A stretch of DNA of 7,865 bases from Lentisphaeria bacterium (GTDB taxonomy: Bacteria > Verrucomicrobiota > Lentisphaeria > Victivallales > GWF2-50-93). Location: contig JAGVIF010000560.1 of assembly GCA_020056205.1 (NCBI GenBank), positions 1 to 7,865 on the forward strand. The letters are read 5' to 3'. The position numbers were made by a program, and so were the translations under genes. Positions 6,460 to 7,865 of this stretch are shown piece after piece; position 1 is the stretch's first letter, and the number at the start of each line of letters is the position of its first letter. The notes under the pieces were generated by a model, which did no database searches, was not told where the DNA came from, and saw only the letters and a list, made by a program, of their open reading frames with translations.

Positions 6460-6699
6460 ATGATGTCTTTGGCAATGACGAATAAAATTTATCACCAAGC
6501 TCTCGACCTGCCGACAGACGACCGGATGGTTCTAATAGATAAACTTCTTCACAGCGCTAATTTGCCAACACAATTGGAAATTGACAAGTTGTGGGCTGAA
6601 GAAGTCGAGCGAAGATGCAACGACATTGAAACCGGAAAGGCGAAGCTTGTTCCCGGAGATGATGTATTTAGGAGGATCAGAAAAAGACTTGCCCGATGA
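6460..6699 (+). CDS. Addiction module antitoxin (TIGR02574/PF09720-like)
   Basis: A 79-residue protein. 'ALDLPTDDRMVLIDKLLHS' (about 14-32) followed by 'LWAEEVERRCNDIETGKAKL' (about 44-63) and a basic tail is the pattern of the 'putative addiction module component' antitoxins: helical, normally unstable proteins that neutralise a RelE/ParE-like toxin encoded next door. GGAGG at 6449-6453 is six bases from ATG 6460; ATG 6463 and 6475 are alternatives. The toxin frame starts in the ATGA overlap at 6696-6699, the classical coupled order. Since the toxin is destroyed, this is now an orphan antitoxin. It may persist by chance or to counter a related toxin elsewhere. Confidence 0.85.
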   Translation: MMSLAMTNKIYHQALDLPTDDRMVLIDKLLHSANLPTQLEIDKLWAEEVERRCNDIETGKAKLVPGDDVFRRIRKRLAR

Positions 6700-6885
6700 A
6701 ATACAGTTTTCATGAACTTGCTGAGGAGGAACTGAATGTGGGAAGTAATTGACTCTAAAACACGTCGTTGTCTCACAAGTCGTTTCCCCTACGGAATTCT
6801 CTATCGTATATCGGGGAAAGAAGTCAAAATCATGGCGGTTATGAATCTGCGTAGGAGACTTGGATATTGGAAAACCAGAACATAG
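6696..6885 (+). pseudogene. RelE/ParE-family toxin, internally deleted and frameshifted
   Basis: The frame from ATG 6696 gives MKYSFHELAEEELN, the normal start of this toxin family, then runs to a TGA at 6750-6752. From 6739 another frame reads W-EVIDSKTRRCLTSRFPYGI and continues through 'LYRI' and 'IMAVMNL' to 'LGYWKTRT' and TAG 6883-6885. That is the normal C-terminal half with the conserved RRCL..RFPYG core. Family members are about 95-100 residues; here 14 + 48 remain. A deletion of roughly 35-40 codons that is not a multiple of three joined them near 6738. The missing part holds the helical hairpin, so no active endoribonuclease or gyrase-type toxin can be made. Confidence 0.8.
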
Positions 6886-7059
6886 AGTTGCAGAACTAGC
6901 GCCTGAACGAAAACGGCGTATTTTCAAAAAATCCATTGCTCGATAGTCAGGCCGCGGAAGCGAATTTTTTCCGCATCAACCCCTCTTTTATCTGTTCGGA
7001 ACGTGTGCGGCTTTTCTTTTCCTTCACGATCAAAACCGTTCCGAGCCTCTGGATATTTC

Positions 7060-7088
7060 TTGCAAGAACCGCTAGGGAGATATATACT
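7060..7088 (+). promoter_or_regulatory. Possible sigma-70 promoter reading into the 489-bp element
   Basis: TTGCAA (7060-7065), a 17-base spacer and TATACT (7083-7088) match the consensus at 4 of 6 and 5 of 6 positions. The -10 is partly formed by the element's left end and the -35 by the host transposase gene. Transcription would begin near 7095, inside the terminal helix. No matching -35 is seen on the opposite side. Confidence 0.35.
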
Positions 7089-7573
7089 CTATAAGGTTGA
7101 AAATTTAACCTTTGGTTGCGAAGATTTTGAGGGTTGGTTTGCATTCGGAGAGGCTTTCGATACTAAGGTATCGGAAGCCATCGAGGAATGCGAATCCAAA
7201 CTCGAAAGGTATAAGTTCAGCAAACCCAGCCTGCATGTGCGTACCCGTGCGCGGGTAAATCCTTTGCTGAACTTATACAAAAGAAAAATGCAAAATCAGT
7301 ATGTTCGATTGAATTTTCCGGGAAAAACATTTGAAAAAATATTAAATCACGCGATTTTGCATTTTTCCATATGTAAATATTCACTGAAAGAAACCTGTCC
7401 GCGTGCAATGCACAGGCAGGCATGGTTCAGTGAATATTTACGCGGCGAGCATCTTGCGCCTGTATTTTTCAGCTCCTTCTTCGGACGATATTCATATCGC
7501 CCGTCAGTCGGATCGAAAAAATCCAATCCGCGATCTGGCTCGCCAAAAGTTGAATTTTCGCCCTTATAGAGTA
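7085..7573 (+). mobile_element. 489-bp MITE-like element with a five-armed fold (structured RNA candidate)
   Basis: The ends TACTCTATAAGG (7085-7096) and CCTTATAGAGTA (7562-7573) are perfect inverted repeats flanked by TA (7083-7084, 7574-7575). After one mismatch the helix continues, 7098-7109 with 7549-7560, with two G-U pairs (P1). Inside, arms follow almost without gaps. P2: GTTTGCATTCG/CGAATCCAAAC (7137-7147/7191-7201, one mismatch), capped by a 12-bp stem 7152-7163/7168-7179 with TAAG loop and one G-U. P3: 16 bp, 7209-7224/7263-7278, capped by TACCCG-TGCG-CGGGTA. P4: 15 bp, 7283-7297/7353-7367. P5: 17 pairs, 7372-7388/7426-7442. P6: GGCGAGC/GCTCGCC (7444-7450/7538-7544), holding hairpins at 7482-7503 and 7509-7530. 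The G-U pairs of P1, P2 and P5 are U-left, G-right on the plus strand, favouring a plus-strand RNA. No protein is recognised. Confidence 0.72.
7209..7278 (+). repeat. Arm P3: expanded relative of the hairpin at 1063-1099
   Basis: GTATAAGTTCAGCAAA (7209-7224) pairs perfectly with 7263-7278. It shares TAAGTTCAGYAAACCC and TCCTTT..CTGAACTTATAC with 1064-1101, but carries about 30 extra bases in the loop, including the hairpin TACCCG-TGCG-CGGGTA (7242-7257). The one differing stem position is a compensated change. Confidence 0.65.
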
Positions 7574-7865
7574 TAACGCTCGAAATTTTTTATTCCGCAG
7601 TCGGGGCAACGTCCCAGTCCGTGGTTCTCAAGCGCATTTATGCACGACTCCACGGCCGAATGTTTTCTCCGCGCCTCCCCGTGCGGGCGACAGCCATATG
7701 TTCCTCAAGCAGGGCGAAAACCTTGTCCCTGACGTCGGGGGGTGCAGTAGATATGCTGAAGTCCGCGGAGCAGCTGCGGGATTTCATCCCTTGATTTGCC
7801 GTCAAACTTGATCTGCGAAATATCCACCTCTCCCAGCGTCATTTGCCTGTCCTGCACTTTTCTCA

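Larger units (their letters stand above)
6947..7842 (-). pseudogene. ISNCY-type transposase remnant, deleted, frameshifted and interrupted
   Basis: Reading the minus strand from ATG 7842: MTLGEVDISQIKF continues with 'SRDEIPQLLRGLQHIYCTP', the N-terminus I associate with ISNCY (ISDol1-like) transposases. An extra base in the C6 run (G6 at 7737-7742 on plus) shifts the frame; the next frame continues 'DVRDKVFALLEEHM'. The middle of the protein, several hundred residues including the catalytic core, is missing. The sequence passes near 7660-7694 into the C-terminal segment 'HGEARRKHSAVESCINALE', then 'CPDCGIKNFERY' (to about 7574). There it is split by the 489-bp insertion. It resumes at 7082 as 'ISLAVLARNIQRLG', then a Lys/Arg-rich tail to TGA at 6947-6949. 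The right end of the IS lies outside the window, and I could not define the left end. It is non-functional. Confidence 0.78.

Noticed and set aside
7093..7112. AAGGTT-AACCTT hairpin at the left end of the 489-bp element
   Set aside because: It competes with the much longer terminal helix P1. It could form transiently during transcription but is not needed to explain the sequence.
7209..7442. Succession of hairpins as a CRISPR array or integron attC array
   Set aside because: The arms have different stem sequences and unequal spacing. There is no repeated direct unit, no spacer pattern, and no cas or integrase gene.
7003..7569. 188-residue plus-strand open frame across the 489-bp element
   Set aside because: It starts in the reverse complement of the transposase tail, runs through the hairpin arms, has no ribosome binding site and no recognisable domain. 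The palindromic arms explain the sequence better.

Overview
The window looks like a gene-poor, repeat-rich accessory stretch of a Lentisphaerota/Verrucomicrobiota-type (Victivallales-like) chromosome. The main clue is a prepilin-like protein with the [16 protein letters not shown] methylation segment, an 'SISCTNNL' continuation and an H-X9-DG tail. That combination is massively amplified in Lentisphaeria and Planctomycetes. The tandem GH5-type lipoprotein and the Gfo/Idh/MocA oxidoreductase fit a polysaccharide-degrading member of that group. The assignment rests on recognition of motifs, not on a search.

Layout. 1-198: a repeat fragment and a structured leader. 199-1004 (+): the H-X9-DG prepilin-like gene, broken by a one-base frameshift near 617, with a GTAG-headed REP pair lying inside its leader-peptide codons. 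1005-1424: no gene, but three different palindromic repeats in a row (1063-1099, 1115-1230, 1269-1370). 1425-4592 (+): a 1055-aa lipoprotein made of two [beta-sandwich + GH5] units in tandem, followed by a likely terminator at 4667-4709. 4801-5880 (+): a 359-aa Gfo/Idh/MocA oxidoreductase preceded by a 16-codon ORF that overlaps its start by ATGA. 5881-6410: no convincing gene, with scattered hairpins and a half copy of a local repeat. 6411-6885 (+): a promoter, an intact addiction-module antitoxin and the internally deleted remains of its RelE/ParE toxin. 6947-7842 (-): the collapsed remnant of an ISNCY-type transposase, split by a 489-bp insertion at 7085-7573.

The most interesting object is that 489-bp insertion. 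It has terminal inverted repeats that extend into a 25-position helix, and a TA duplication. Removing it plus one TA restores the transposase reading frame exactly (FERY|ISLAV). Almost its whole interior folds as five consecutive closed arms (P2-P6) around a junction sealed by the terminal helix. Most non-Watson-Crick pairs are G-U on the plus strand. It is either a MITE with an unusually elaborate fold or a mobile structured RNA. One of its arms (P3) has a smaller relative at 1063-1099 with a compensatory base-pair change and a shorter loop, so hairpins of this family circulate separately in the genome.

Functionally, the GH5-like protein (probably outer or periplasmic lipoprotein) and the oxidoreductase could form a small glycan-use locus: extracellular cleavage, then cytoplasmic NAD(P)-dependent sugar conversion. 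A terminator-like hairpin between them suggests separate transcripts. The rest records decay (frameshifted prepilin, dead toxin, dead transposase) and colonisation by small palindromic elements.
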